DNA from: Chionoecetes opilio
Taxonomy: Eukaryota; Arthropoda; Malacostraca; Decapoda; Majidae
Direction of reading: 5' to 3'
Assembly (NCBI GenBank): GCA_016584305.1
Contig: JACEEZ010000005.1
Location: forward strand, 17,923-81,922
Length of the DNA: 64,000 nt
Shown here piece after piece: positions 27,823 to 41,397 of the stretch. The notes beneath the pieces are model-generated. The model did not search any database. It was not told the DNA's origin and worked only from the letters and a program-made list of their open reading frames with translations. Made by a program: the position numbers and the translations under genes. Within the stretch, counting starts at the first letter, position 1; the number at the start of each line of letters is the position of its first letter.

Positions 27823-28418
27823 TTTTTTTTTTCTCTCTCTTCTCTCTCTCTCCATGCTCACATGTCTGCAAGATAGAGCCAATATATTTAAGTTCAATTA
27901 CTTCTTCCATTAAATACCACACACTTTTATCTCCCTTTTCCTTATACATTTAATTGTAGAGTAACCTTTGTCCATTCCTGAGGCAAACTTCCTTCCATCT
28001 AGGCTTAAGTTACTATGACATGCATTCAGTCACTTATAGCTTCGCCTGTGTATTTGAAAATTTCAGTTGTTATCCCATCGTGAGTTGTGCTTTTCATCTT
28101 TTATTTCCATTTTAGTCACCTTTCGCTCTACCTGATCTCCTACATTTCATACTTCATGGCCACCACAGATAGCATGCTCCTCCCAGCATGTTTGTGGATG
28201 AATGAGTACAATCACAGAACACTCATATTAGTTCACAGGCATCTTCACACTCTTTGCAAAGTAAATTCACTACAAGTTTGTTTTGTTAAGAAAACATAAA
28301 AGCTGTAAACAATTAATTAATCGAACTTGCCAATTATCCATTTATCATTGTTTATATTTCACCATCACAAGTAACAGGTACACGTTGTGGTGCAGAGCCT
28401 ACTGACGTGCCCCTGACC

Positions 28419-28667
28419 CAGAGCCGGCCCAAGCCTATATGGGGCCCTGAGCAGAATTTGATTTATTAGAGGGGACATCCCAAACACCCATTGCCAATAC
28501 TATTTTGACTGTGATCAATGCTTAATCATGTATCTGTGTTGGGTATTTCACTTGAAAAAATTCAAGTTCTCATGTACTGGGATATTTCAAGCACTCTTAA
28601 GGGGCTCCCTGATGACCATGGAGGTCCTGGCAGCCGTTCAGGTCGCTTATGCCTTGGGCTGGCTCTG
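28419..28667. mobile_element. hAT MITE with perfect 8-bp target duplication
   Basis: CAGAGCCGGCCCAAGCC at the left and the complement of GGCTTGGGCTGGCTCTG-like sequence at the right are terminal inverted repeats. CCCTGACC occurs at 28411-28418 and 28668-28675, an exact 8-bp duplication. The 249-base element is non-coding. The counterpart in block 2 is near 33699-33948. Confidence 0.9.
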
Positions 28668-29438
28668 CCCTGACCCAGGGTGAGCGTGTGCAATACAAAC
28701 AAGGAAAGTAAAGGCAATCTATTGGCTCCCACATGCCTGTCAGGTCTGCCTTGTGTGCAGTCCTGGACGATGCACTTCTATGAACTCCATCTGTTGTCTT
28801 TGTTACAATTACATGCATTGCTGCATTATAACATTTTTAACAATCGCGACAGTAATTCTTTATCACTCACATGGCCTGTGTTGTTCGTTTTTTACAGTAT
28901 TTGTTTATTTAAGAGTATGCTGGGAGGCACAAGCTGCTGCTTATATTTTCTTGAATTGTTATTGTTCTTTCAGTGTTACTGATGAAACCATATGCACAAT
29001 GATCTTTAATTGTTTGTGTCATAAATGAGTCCCACAAAACAATCACAGCAGCACACTTGCATCTCTTCCACCATAAAAGTAAGTTATCGCTTTGCACTGT
29101 TATGTGATCACATACGTAACATATTAACTGACTTTTACAACTGGTTAAAGTACATTAATTTTTGCTATCTTACATGTGTGATTTGTAATGTGAAGTTTAA
29201 TCTTTATTTCTGTTTTTTTGCAGTTATATATTCAGTGGAAACTATACTCGATTTTTAGTATAGATGTAAGTGTTTAATACAAATGTTACTTACAGGGAGG
29301 AGATGGTAAATATTTGGCAGGGTACTGGAGAGTGTAAGGAAGTAACAAGGATGGTTCATGAGAGAAAGAGGAAGACTGATGGGATAAGTAGCAGAGAAAA
29401 TATCAATACGTATATACTAAAAATATCATAGATCAGTT

Positions 29439-30018
29439 CACAACAGTTGGCAGGAACGTTGGATTAATATAGGGCAAAATAAACTGCGCACCATCCGCCA
29501 AAGTATCGAGGACTGGAGCTACTGCGGTCTCTCCCGGAGATGGGAGACTGCCTTGGCACGATTGCGTATTGGTCACACTCTATATACACATGGGTTCCTC
29601 ATGGAGGGGGGCCACCCTCCTTACTGTGATGATTTTTTAGTCCCCTTAACTGCGCGGCACTTGCTGGTCGAGTGTCCCAATCTTGGGGACCTCCGTGAGC
29701 AATTTTTGTCCCGGTGTCGCGGGTCGGACGGTGCCTTCCGTCTCTCCCTGGCATTGGGAAAGAGGTGTTTCTCTCCGGGACATAAAGTCCATACCTTTAT
29801 TGAGAGGGCTGGCCTTCTCAACAAGTTATGATGTTTTCAATATTCACTTATTATTGCTTTTAATGTACTATTGTTCTTTTATGTATTTTGTTATTTTAAA
29901 TATTTTGATTCCATCTTAAATTTTGTTTTTTAAATATTACTTTTAATGTATCTTATGTAAGCAGGCGTCAATAACCCCGCCGTTGCGGCGCCTTAAAACT
30001 ATAATATCTATCTATCTA
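29439..30018 (+). pseudogene. 3' end of an RNase-H-type LINE (I/Jockey-like), copy in block 1
   Basis: From about 29448 to TTATGA at 29831 the frame is open and reads WQERWINIGQNKLRTIRQS, then LARLRIGHTLYTHGFLMEG and PLTARHLLVECPNLGDLREQ, the C-terminal tail that follows RNase H in I/Jockey-type LINEs. A 3' UTR follows with CCGCCGTTGCGGCGCCTTAAAAC and a TATC tail (30008-30018), the usual 3' end of such elements. Everything upstream is missing (5' truncation). Confidence 0.7.
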
Positions 30019-32673
30019 CAAAAAATATATACAAACTTTAGGAGGAAAAAACTATTAAAAAAGAAGACAACAATGAAAGCAGGATGGTAGGGGAGCAAGT
30101 GGGGAGATTCTGGGTGTACAGAGGGAAAGTTTGCAGTGAAATACTTTGGGTGAATACTTTGAAAGACTGTTGAAATATTACAAGATAGTAAAGGACGTGG
30201 GGGAGGAGAGTGCAGGCAGTAACAGGTTGTTTAGGGAGGGGAAGAATTATTATAAAGTGTAAAGGTTGAGAAGTATTGGGAAATTGATGGAAGTGCAGAG
30301 ATCCTAGAAATAGAATTGTTGAACTTATGTAGGATTTAGCTATAGGTTTTTTTTGAATATTTAGGATGTGCAAATTGGAAATTGTATTTATTGTTCTTTT
30401 TGAGCTAACTGCTTGTGTTAGGTGCCACCCCTCATTTTTGGGAGGCTTTGTGTAAGAAAAACAACAACTTATCATTCGTGTTGCCTTTCCTGCCAATGAA
30501 GACCTGAGCAAAACTCATTAGGCTGTGATTTTTCAGAAGCAAGCAGAAAGCTGGGATTAAGAATAGGAAGGGAAAGTGATCTACCTGTATTAAGCCTCTT
30601 GTACCATCTACAACGCTGTGTCATGGAGGAAACAGCACGGGATTTACCCTTGTCTGGTGCTGTGCTATTGCGGAAGAAGATCAAGGTAGGGGCGAGGATG
30701 TATGTATGCACCTGTATGTGTGACAGATGAGACAATCCCAGGATGAAAAAATAGTATTAGTATATTCTGCACTTATTCTTTTTAGAAGATTAATAAAAAT
30801 ACACAATTTACACAACTTCTATATTAACATTACACATTATATTAATAGCAAAACAAACACATCTTGGTATAGAGGAACCCACTTATGGAGTCTTAACTAG
30901 AGATGAAGCTGAATACCCTTATCAGCATCTAAGATGGCTTTATTGTAACGTTTCAGAAAACTATATTGCCATCTTCAGACTGAAAATGGATATAAAGCAG
31001 ATTAAGACACAATACCTCGTCTCACTGAATGCCGAAGCAAGAGTGAGTGACATGGCTTGGTAACTCCGTTTTTATGCTTATGTTTATGTTATAATTCATC
31101 GAGTCTTGTAAACCTCAATCATGTCTAGGCACTCACTGAGGAAAAGTCTTGTTTCTTACTGTTCTTNTTTTGTCCAAGGTTTCAAAAGGTTTTTGGCTAA
31201 AAGTTTGGTAGGCAGTTTGGTTTTCCCTTGCGTTGTGTGTTTGGATCCCACTCACTGCTTGAGTTATCCTGGCGTGGTGGCAAGTGTGTCATTAATAATT
31301 TCCCTATTGGTGTGCAAATTGTCTATATATATATAGAATCCAAATATCTTATCTTAAAAATTTAAAATTCAAACTCAAATTAGTCAGTCAGTCATTCATA
31401 ACTTTCATTCTAGAAGCCTGGTCATGTATATAAAACAAATAGATCCACAATAACAGAGAAAGATGACTGTGGCTCCTATAGAAGTCCTTAATACCAGAAC
31501 AGGCTGTAGACAAAGACATCATGGGCAAGGTGTCGAGTTTTTACTTTCTCTTTTTAAACCTCTAATGTTAGCATCTTTATTTTATTCCGTATATCTCTAT
31601 ATGAGAAATATTGTGGACTCTCCATTTTAGCAGTATGGGACAATTCATTATGGTAGTTTTTATTCATTTCTAAAAAGGGCAAAATGCATCAGCGTATCGA
31701 AGCTTTAATTGTATGTAAGATTCAATCCGACTCCTTGTTATCTTCATAAAATGAACGCCACTTTTTACCTGTGAAAATGCTCCCTCCAGAGACTTTTTTC
31801 CCGGGTCTTGTAATATCTTATTCTTGTATCATCACTCGTTTAGTCTTTTTTTTCTTTATTTTGCTTATTTCCATCTTGAGTCTATTTGTATAGTTTATGC
31901 TTATACCTGTTCCTTGCAACTACCTTAAATGGGTGACCATCATAAAATTTTATATTTGCACCTTTTTCATGCAACTCTCTCACATTTACCAAATCCTTAA
32001 CTTTGCTAGCTCTCACTTACGTACTCCAGCAACCTAGCCTCCCATTCAACGGGGGGTTGTCCTCCCGCCCCCCACCATCACTCCTGTGTATCCTCATCAC
32101 CACTTAATTCATTCATTCCAGGTGTCTTGACCATCTTAGGGTGAGATCATATGAACACATGTGTAACCCTTTTCACTTAAGAGAGAAAAGATGCAGGATG
32201 TAAGCAGAGATGTAACATCAAAATCCCAGCTGAAGGCTAGTTTTTCCCCCTCCTGTGTGTGTGCGTGTACCCTGGATACAAAGACTAGATATTTTCACAC
32301 TACACCACGCCATGGAGGTGGTAAAAGGCGAAAGGTATTATAAAGAAAATATCTGTCAACTCACCCTCACCATTTATTTCCAGGGTCCCAAACCATCTCA
32401 GCGGGTTTTTCCATTTCCACCACTCCACAACCACAACTCAATTCCTCATCCTTACTAGTCGTAGCAAATCCACCATACACATTCTAATTACTCTCACTAT
32501 CCATTCCATTCCCACCCACATCCTTAAATCTTAGTCTTCCACGACCAGGACACTTTAATATGTCTGTTTGGGAATTTTACTATACTTGAGTTTTCTCTTT
32601 GCTACATTACTCACTGTCCTTTCTCATGTCACTGTCATGCAACCAAGGATCCCACTACTTTTTTTCATTGTAA

Positions 32674-32736
<63 letters not shown>

Positions 32737-32757
32737 CCTCTCTCTTTTTCTCTCTTC

Positions 32758-32930
32758 CTACCCGTCAGGGTGGCTCGGTTGGTAGGCTGGGAGGTTCGCG
32801 TTTGTAGCGTCCCTGCATTCGGTCAGCGGTTCGAGTCCACCAAGTTTCGTCCTGGCGTGGTGGCGCTTTGTATAGTCAATAACCTTGTAGTTGGTACTTG
32901 CAAAGTGTCTAGATAGGATCAAAGAATCTT
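32758..32930 (+). mobile_element. tRNA-derived SINE, family 2, copy 2
   Basis: This is the same SINE in the second 5.3-kb block, with indels relative to copy 1 (for example GGTAGGCTGGGAGG for GGTAGAGCTGCAGG). It is a passenger of the block duplication, not an independent insertion. Confidence 0.8.
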
Positions 32931-32960
32931 CTCTCTCTCTCTCTCCTCTCTCTCTCTTCT

Positions 32961-33025
<65 letters not shown>

Positions 33026-33045
33026 CTCTCCTCTCTCTCTGCTCT

Positions 33046-33105
<60 letters not shown>

Positions 33106-34728
33106 CTCTTTTTTTTTTTCTCTCTTCTCTCTCTCTCCATGCTCACATGTCTGCAAGATAGAGCCAAGATATTTAAGTTCAATTACTTCTTCCATTAAAT
33201 ACCACACACTTTTATCTCCCTTTTCCTTATACATTTAATTGTATAGTAACCTTTGTCCACTCCTGAGGCACACTTCCTTCCATCTAGGCTTAAGTTACTA
33301 TGACATGCATTCAGTCACTTATAGCTTCGCCTGTGTATTTGAAAATTTCAGTTGTTATCCCATCGTGAGTTGTGCTTTTCATCTTTTATTTCCATTTAGT
33401 CACCTTTCGCTCTACCTGATCTCCTACATTTCATACTTCATGGCCACCACAGATAGCATGCTCCTCCCAGCATGTTTGTGGATGAATGAGTACAATCACA
33501 GAACACTCATATTAGTTCACAGGCATCTTCACACTCTTTGCAAAGTAAATTCACTACAAGTTTGTTTTGTTAAGAAAACATAAAAGCTGTAAACAATAAA
33601 TTAATCGAACTTGCCAATTATCCATTTATCATTGTTTATATTTCACCATCACAAGTAACAGGGACACGTTGTGGTGCAGAGCCTACTGACGTGTCCCTGA
33701 CCCAGAGCCGGCCCAAGCCTATATGGGGCCCTGAGCAGAATTTGATTTATTAGAGGGGACATCCCCAAACACCCATTGCCAATACTATTTTGACTGTGAT
33801 CAATGCTTAATCATGTATCTGTGTTGGGTATTTCACTTGAAAAAATTCAAGTTCACATGTACTGGGATATTTCAAGCACTCTTAAGGGGTCCCTGATGAC
33901 CATGGAGGTCATGCAGCCGTTCAGGGTCGCTTATGCCTTGGGCTGGCTTGCCCTGAACAGGGTGAGCGTGTGCAATACAAACAAGGAAGTAAAGGCAATC
34001 CTATTGGCTCCACACATGCCTGTCAGGTCGCCTTGTGTGCAGTCCATGGAACGATGCACTTCTATAAAAACTCCATCTGTTGTCTTTGTTACAATTACAT
34101 GCATTGCTGCATTATAACGTTTTTTAACAATCGCGGACAGTAATTTCTTATCACATCAACATGGCACTGTGTTGTCGTTTTTACAGTATTGTTTATTTAA
34201 GACGTTATGGCTGGGAGGACAAGCTGCTGCTTATATTTTCTTAATTGTTATTGTCTTCAGTGTACTGAGAAACCAATGCACAATGATCTTAAATTGTTTG
34301 TCGTCATACAGAGTCCCACAAAACAATCACAGCGCAAACTTGCATCTCTTCCACCATAAAAGTTCATGTTATCGCATTGCGCTGTTATGTGATCACATAA
34401 CGTAACATATTAACTGGGGGACTTTTACAAACTGGTTAACGTACATAATTTGTGCTATCTTACTGTGTGATTTGTAACGTGAAGTTTTTTAATTCTTTAT
34501 TTCTGTTTTTTGCAGTTATAATATCCAGTGGAAAACTATACTCGATTTTTAGTATAGATGTAAGTGTTTAATAAAAATGTTAACTTACAGGGAGGAGATG
34601 GTAAATATTGCAGGGCAGGGTACTGGAGAGTGTAAGGAAGTAACAAGATGGTGTCATGAGAGAAAGAGGAAGACTGATGGGATAAGTAGCAGAGAAAAAT
34701 ATCAATACGTATATAGCTAAAAAATATC

Positions 34729-35342
34729 ATAGATCAGTTCACAAACAGTTGGCAGGAACCGTTGGCATTAAAATATAGGCAAAATAACAAAATGCGCACC
34801 ATCCGCCAAAAGTATCGCGGACTGGGAGATACTGCGCGTCTCTCCCGGAGATGGGAGATCTGCCTTGGCACGATTGCGTTATGTCACACTCTATATTACA
34901 CATGGGTTCCTCATGGAGGGGGTCCACCCCTCCTTACTGTGATGATTTTTTAGTCCCCTTAAACTGCGCGGCACTGGCTGGTCGAGTGTCAAATATTGTG
35001 GGACCTCCGTTGAGCCAATTTTGTCCGGTGTCCGCGGGTCGGACGGTGGCCTTCCGTCTCTCCCTGGCATTGGGAAAGGAGGTGTTCTCTCCGGGACATA
35101 AAGTCCATACTTTATTGAGAGGGCTGGCCTTCTCAAAACAAGTATGATGTTTCAATATTCACTTATTATGTCTTTTAATGTACTATTGTTCTTTTATGTA
35201 TTTTGTATTTTAAAATATTTTGATTCCATCTTAAATTTTGTTTTTTTAATATATTTTACTTTTTAATGTATCTTATGTAAGCAGGCGTCACTAAACCCCG
35301 CCGGTGCGGCGCCTTAAACTATTAATATCTATCTATCTACAA
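34729..35342 (+). pseudogene. 3' end of the same LINE, copy in block 2
   Basis: The sequence repeats 29439-30018 with many indels that break the reading frame in at least six places. The ends (GCGGCGCCTTAAAC, then ATCTATCTATC) match. It is part of the block duplication. Confidence 0.7.
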
Positions 35343-36707
35343 AAAAATATATGACAAACACTTTAGGAGGAAAAAACTATTAAAAAAGAAGACAAACAAT
35401 GAAGCAGGATGGTAGGCGAGCACCAGTGGGAAGATCTGGTGTTACAGAGGGAAAGTTTGGCAGTGAAATACTTTGGGTGAATACTTGAAAGACTGTGAAA
35501 TATCTAACAAGATAGTAAAGGACGTGGGGAGGGGAGAGTGCAGGCAGTAACAGGTTTGTTTAGGGAGGGAAGAATTATTATAAAGTGTAAAGGTTGAGAA
35601 GTATTGGGAAATTGATGGAAGTGCAGAGATCCTAGAAATAGAATTGTTGAACTTATGTAGGATTTAGCTATAGGTTTTTTTTGTATATTTAGGATGTGCA
35701 AATTGGAAATTGTATTTATTGTTCTTTTTGAGCTAACTGCTTGTGTTAGGTGCCACCCCTCATTTTTGGGAGGCTTTGTGTAAGAAAAACAACAACTTAT
35801 CATTCGTGTTGCCTTTCCTGCCAATGAAGACCTGAGCAAAACTCATTAGGCTGTGATTTTTCAGAAGCAAGCAGAAAGCTGGGATTAAGAATAGGAAGGG
35901 AAAGTGATCTACCTGTATTAAGCCTCTTGTACCATCCACAACGCTGTGCCATGGAGGAAACAGCACGGGATTCACCCTTGTCTGGTGCTGTGCTATTGAG
36001 GAAGAAGAGCAAGGTAGGGGCGAGGATGTATGTATGCACCTGTATGTGTGACAGATGAGACAGTCCCAGGATGAAAAAATAGTATTAGTATATTCTGCAC
36101 TTATTCTTTTTAGAAGATTAATAAAAATAAACAATTCACACAACTTCTTTATTAACATTACACATTATATTAATAGCAAAACAAACACATCTTGGTATAG
36201 AGGAACCCACTTATGGAGTCTTAACTAGAGATGAAGCTGAATACCCTTATCAGCATCTAATATGGCTTTATTGTAACGTTTCAGAAAACTATATTGCCAT
36301 CTTCAGACTGAAAATGGATATAAAGCAGATTAAGACACATTACCTCGCCTCACTGAATGCCGAAACAAGAGTGAGTGACATGGCTTGGTAACTCCGTTTT
36401 TATGCTTATGTTTATGTTATAATTCATCGAGTCTTGTAAACCTCAATCATGTCTAGGCACTCACTGAGGTAAAGTCTTGTTTCTTACTGTTCTTATATTT
36501 CTGTTTTAGTCTTTAAGATGGGGATACAGTTTACTGAAGCAACAATGAAATCCTGAACATGTTAATTGAGGAATTCAGTTTTAATCTCTGCATCATACAT
36601 ATCCTCATTAATATATTATCGACCTCAGCATAATGAAGTTAAGCATGACTTTTTATACCAACCAATGTTGTGACCCCACTGCCCGCCACACTGTACGTAC
36701 TCTAGAC

Positions 36708-37014
36708 CAGGGGTGCTTGACCTTTTTTTTTTAGGGTCTCCTTCTGAGCTTCATTTACGTGTGTGGTCCCCTCAGTTTTTGCTGTCTCTATGCATTTGTA
36801 ACTTTACTTTCTGTTGCTCATAGGTATAACATTCAATTTATCATATAAGATACCTTTTTAATTGACATTGCCAAAATCAGCAGATAATGAAATGTGATCA
36901 CTATGAAAAATTGATCAAGCATCTGACATCTAAGTTTAAATGGACCCCTCAAAACCCTAACTGTGACCCCATGATGTCCCATTTGCTCCATATGACCCAC
37001 ATTCAGAACACCTG
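36708..37014. mobile_element. Probable hAT-type MITE
   Basis: Ends CAGGGGTGCTTGACC and the complement CAGGTGTTCTGAATG form a short inverted repeat like those of many hAT elements. The flanks contain TCTAGAC on both sides, but spacing to an 8-bp duplication is imperfect. Non-coding. Confidence 0.5.
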
Positions 37015-37135
37015 TCTAATCTAGACTACTCTGGCACAGTCAAATTGGAAGGTTAACCGTATACTCAGCCTTGAGGCAGCATGGAGCCTTTCTTCTTGCT
37101 CTCTGCATTTAGTAGGAGGCAACCAAGAGGGTTGA

Positions 37136-39668
37136 GTGTGTCCAAGAGTGTGTCCTCCTCGGGACACACTCATTGTCTTGGGCGACTTCAATGCTACTAC
37201 TGGCACTGTGAGAGATGGCTACGAGTTATGTGTTGGTCCCCATGGCTCCGGTACCAGAAACACCAACAGTTCTCTGCTTCTGAACTTTGCAAGATCCAGA
37301 AGGTTGAGAATTGCAGGTTCTTGGTATCAGAGGCCAGAGCTGCACCGCTGGACATGGTATAGTAATGCCGGAGGGGTAGCTAAGGAGATCGACCACATCC
37401 TCGTTAGTACTCGTTGGAGGATCCTCCAGAACTGCAGGGTTTACCGGAGTGCTGAGTTCTTTGGAACAGATCACAGACTTGTTGTTGCTACACTTAAGCT
37501 TCATGTCAAGTCCAGAAGAATCTCAAGAGGTAACCATACTGTGTTTCATCTTGAGAAACTAAAGGACTTGACATGTGCTCATGAGTATGCGGTGGCAGTC
37601 TCAAATCGGTTTGATGTGCTCGGTGCTCTCGGGGACCCTGTAGAACTGTGGGATACCTTCAAACGTGAAACTCTACAGGCTGCCAAGGAGTGTATTGGGG
37701 AGCGCCCGAGGTCCAGGCGTGGCTTTCTCTCGACAGAAACGCTGGAGAAAATTGAGGAGAGTCGCGCTGCCAGGCTGGCTGGGAACCGGGACCAGCACAG
37801 GGCTCTGTCACGCCGGACTAGAACCCTTCTGGGGAGAGACAAGGAGAGGTATGTCAGGAGTCTCGCTGAGGATGTCGAGGGTCATTTGAACGCTAATGAC
37901 CTCCGACCCGCCTACCGAGCCCTGAAGAAGCTCCGTTCCAAGTCTCCTTCTCGGGCGAGTGCTATCCGAACAGCAGATGGGTGCCTCGTGTCGGACATGG
38001 ATGGGCAGATGGCTCGTTGGGCTGAGTACTTTGGGCAGTTGTTCACGGTGGACCCTCCAACTGAGCAGCTTCACACCACTGGGTTACAGGCAGTGGATGC
38101 CGATCCTCCCATTGACGAAACCGCACCCTCTCTTGACGAAGTCAGAGAGGCTGTAGCAAAGTTGAGGGGTGGAAAGGCAGCTGGTGTTTGTAATATCAGT
38201 GCCTGGAGCTCCTCAAAGCTGGGGGTGAGGCATGATCCGCGGGTTGCATGCTGTCCTGACTGCCGTGTGGCAATCAGGTACCATTCCTCCTGACTGGAAA
38301 AGGGGGCTGGTCGTCCCTATCTGGAAAGGGAAAGGGGACCGTCAGGACTGCAACAATTACCGCGGTATTACACTGCTCAGCGTACCAGGCAAGGTGCTTG
38401 CCCATCTATTGCTGGCACGGATTCGCAGTCATCTGGTGAAGCATCAGAGACCTCAGCAGTCTGGGTTCACGCCTGGTAAGTCAACAACGGACCGTATCCT
38501 AGCGCTTCGTGTCCTGGTGGAACGCCGACGTGAGTTTCGACAGGGGTTGCTTGCAGCCTATGTTGATCTCAAGAAGGCGTTTGACTCAGTGCATCGTGAG
38601 TCACTTTGGGATCTTCTGCGACTTCGAGGGATTCCTGCAAGGACTATTGGTTTGATAACTGGTCTGTATTCTGGGACTGAGAGTGCTGTGAAGTGTGGGG
38701 CAGGTGTATCCAGCTTCTTTCCTGTGAATACAGGAGTGAGGCAAGGGTGCGTCCTTGCCCATCACTTTTCAAAAGCTTGTATGGACTGGGTATTGGACAA
38801 GGTTGTAGATCAAAGTGATTGTGGAGCATCCGTCGGCAACACCAAGATCACTGATCTTGTTTTTGCCGATGATGCAGTAAGCTTTGCTGAGTCGCTGGAG
38901 GTCCTGGTGATGGCTCTCGAGGCGCTGCACGAGGAAGACTTTGGGACTTGAGGTCTCCTGGCTCAAGACCAAGGTCCAGGTGTTTGGAGACTACTAGATG
39001 AAGCAGTACAGTCTGTTCATGCGTGTGGCGAGGACATTGAGATCTTGGATAGTTTTACATACCTTTGTAGCGCAGTCCATAATGACGGCGGGTCACGTCA
39101 AGAAGTCTTACGGCGGATTGGCATAGCCCATGGTGTTATGGACTCGCTCAGCGGGAGTATTTGGCGTTGTCGGTACCTGTGCAGAAGGACAAAGATCCGG
39201 TTCTTCAAGTCGCTTGTGATCCCTGTCTTACTCTATGGTTGTGAGACATGGACACTAAATAGTGACTTGAAGAGACGAATCAATGCCTTTGGTAATAAGT
39301 GTCTTCGCAGAATCATGGGGTATCGCTGGGATGATTACGTGTCAAATCAGCGATTGCACCGTGAGACTGAATCGAGGCCTATTACCTGCATAGTCCGTCA
39401 GCGCCAACTCCGGCTATATGGGCATGTGGCACGCTACCCTGAAACCGATCCTTCCCATCGGGTTGTATCTGTAAGAGACAATCCGGCGTGGAGGAGGCCA
39501 AGGGGGCGCCCACAAGGCTCGTGGCTGGGGCAAGTTGATGTTTCTTGTCGAGAGCTGCTTGGTATGGGAAAGGAGCCTGCATGGGAACTCGCGCGTGGTG
39601 ACCCCCGGGAGTGGCGTCGTAGGGTGGGCGAGGCGACGCGCCCCCCGGCGTATGCCCCCAATGATTGA
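37136..39668 (+). pseudogene. RTE-like LINE, longest copy, FADD intact, four frameshifts
   Basis: The frame starting near 37157 holds the C-terminal half of an apurinic endonuclease (LIVLGDFNATTG, IDHILVSTRW, FFGTDHRLVVATLK), then a linker and RT: VVPIWKGKGDRQDCNNYRGI, KAFDSVHRESLWDLLRLRGI, NTGVRQGCVLAH and catalytic FADDA at 38862-38876. The tail (LLYGCETWTLN, RQLRLYGHVARYPE, ATRPPAYAPND) ends at about 39667 with an (ATTG)-type tail. Relative to the copy at 8909 there are compensating indels near 38205 and 38230, a loss near 38933 and one near 38990. The endonuclease start is truncated. Family assignment (RTE/BovB side) rests on motifs. Confidence 0.85.
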
Positions 39669-40169
39669 TGATTGATTGAACCAAGAGGGATGACAGCGGG
39701 AGAGCTCTCTTTTCTGGTACTTTAATATAATTTCCCAAGTAAGCAAAAAGTCGAAAATACAAAAATTGGGTTGCCGGAATCATTGTATATGTAACCTGCC
39801 TGAAAATAGATGACAAGTGACATTACACATGGAAAAAGGACTAGGATGTAATGGTGTATAGTCTTTATTTATCATGGCCAAAATGCACCAAACAGGCTCT
39901 GCCCTCTTGTACCTGATTGGCTAACTTAACGTGTCTAAGCTTGTGAATGAGGGTTATTAAATACAAAAGATCAGGTTAATCAAGGATTAAATTTTCTAAA
40001 TGAAGAAAATATCACTAACTATATTACAATATTTAACCTAAACATTATCGCTATATATTAATAGTACATCATTTCCGTTGAAGTCAATGCCGGCATGTAG
40101 AGGGAAACTATTACAGATAGACTTTGCATATATTTTAGTATTTCCTATTATTATTCATTCACGAAAGTA

Positions 40170-40370
<201 letters not shown>

Positions 40371-41039
40371 ATTCTTCTTCTACCTGCTCTCAGCCCTCTA
40401 TGTTTATCACTCATCTCTTCTCTCAATCTCTCTCGTCTTTAATCAAACCCGCTCACGCCATATTTCAACGTTCTATTTGCAGCAAATTCCTGTATTGTGT
40501 GTTGAAACTGAAATTGTGTGGCAGAAATGTCCTGTTCTTTTCCTTTGCTGTCTCGGTCAAGAGAAGAAAGAAAACATTACTGGTATCCTGAATTCCTAGC
40601 TGCATGTTTTGTTGTTTGTCTGAAAGGTTGAAATAAAGTTGAAAATATACACTACGTTATATAACTGATCCTTGTGCAGCAGCATCATTAGTAGCAGTAG
40701 TTGTAGTAATATGAGTAGTAGCAGGAAATAGATGTGAGGGGAATGTAGCTGATATGAAGTGAAAATGGTGAAGAAACCAAAGAGAGAGAGAGAGAGAGAG
40801 AGCATATATCCTTAAACATAAGAAACCCAGTTAAATGCTAACAAAACATATTGTGACCAGGGAATCCATGATGAGCTAAGGAAACAGTTACCATACATGC
40901 CACATTAATCATTGTTGTTCTCGTTTATTTCAATGCTACACGAACCCTTTGATTTTATGAATTCACTCTTTTCTTCAGCAATACTAGAAATCCAAGTATA
41001 AATTCATGGATGAGGATGAAAGGTGGATGTAGGTAGTGT

Positions 41040-41110
41040 TAAGTAACAGGAACTACCACCTGTAGGTCTCGCGGCATCTTGTAGCTTCTTTATTTTCTTA
41101 TGTTCTCATG
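41040..41110 (-). repeat. Dispersed repeat with ACATAAGAA end, fragment
   Basis: AGGAACTACCACCTGTAGGTC and CATCTTGTAGCTTC then TTTCTTATGTTCTCATG match fragments at 57438-57500, 58370-58620 (opposite strand) and 61412-61475. These are pieces of one dispersed family. Confidence 0.7.
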
Positions 41111-41218
41111 TAATGCAGTACCTACGTTCTCTTTGTGTTGTGTAAAGCTTTCTCCTATCACCATGACGCTGCACTTTTCTCGTGGTCTCTTTGCTTCCAG
41201 CCCTTCCTTCACCTTCCA

Positions 41219-41397
41219 GCCCGTCAGGGTGGCAAGGTTGGTAGAGACGTGAGTTCCCAATGTGCAGCGTCCCTGTGCATTCGGTCAGCGGTTCGAGTCC
41301 GCCTAGTTCATGCTGACGTGGCGGCGCTTCGTATAGTCAATAACCTTGTAGTTGGTACTTGCAAAGTGTCTAGATAGGATGAAAATCTTATCTTATC
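41219..41397 (+). mobile_element. tRNA-derived SINE, family 2, with 14-bp target duplication
   Basis: TCCTTCACCTTCCA occurs at 41205-41218 and 41398-41411, bounding a 179-base SINE. It has tRNA-like head GTCAGGGTGGCAAGGTTGGT, B box GCGGTTCGAGTCCGCC and an ATCTT-rich tail. Homologous modules B (near 51555) and C (near 56310) lack it. The long duplication and tail indicate LINE-mediated insertion. Confidence 0.93.

Larger units (their letters stand above)
25860..31166. repeat. Tandem 5.3-kb block, copy 1
   Basis: This block recurs at 31168-36497 in the same order and orientation: SINE-like tail, unknown AT-rich DNA, CT tract, family 2 SINE, CT tract, hAT MITE, LINE 3' fragment, unknown DNA. 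An N at 31167 marks the join. Apart from the elements listed separately, no genes are seen in 26040-27240 or 30020-31166. Confidence 0.93.
31168..36497. repeat. Tandem 5.3-kb block, copy 2 (indel-rich)
   Basis: The copy matches 25860-31166. From about 31200 to 35560 it differs mainly by single-base insertions and deletions, often in homopolymers; from about 35580 onward it is nearly identical to copy 1. This pattern is that of low-accuracy read filler followed by polished sequence. Confidence 0.9.

Noticed and set aside
29553..29831. Independent host gene encoding a zinc-binding protein
   Set aside because: The sequence matches the C-terminal tail of I/Jockey-type LINEs and is followed by a LINE 3' end with TATC tail.
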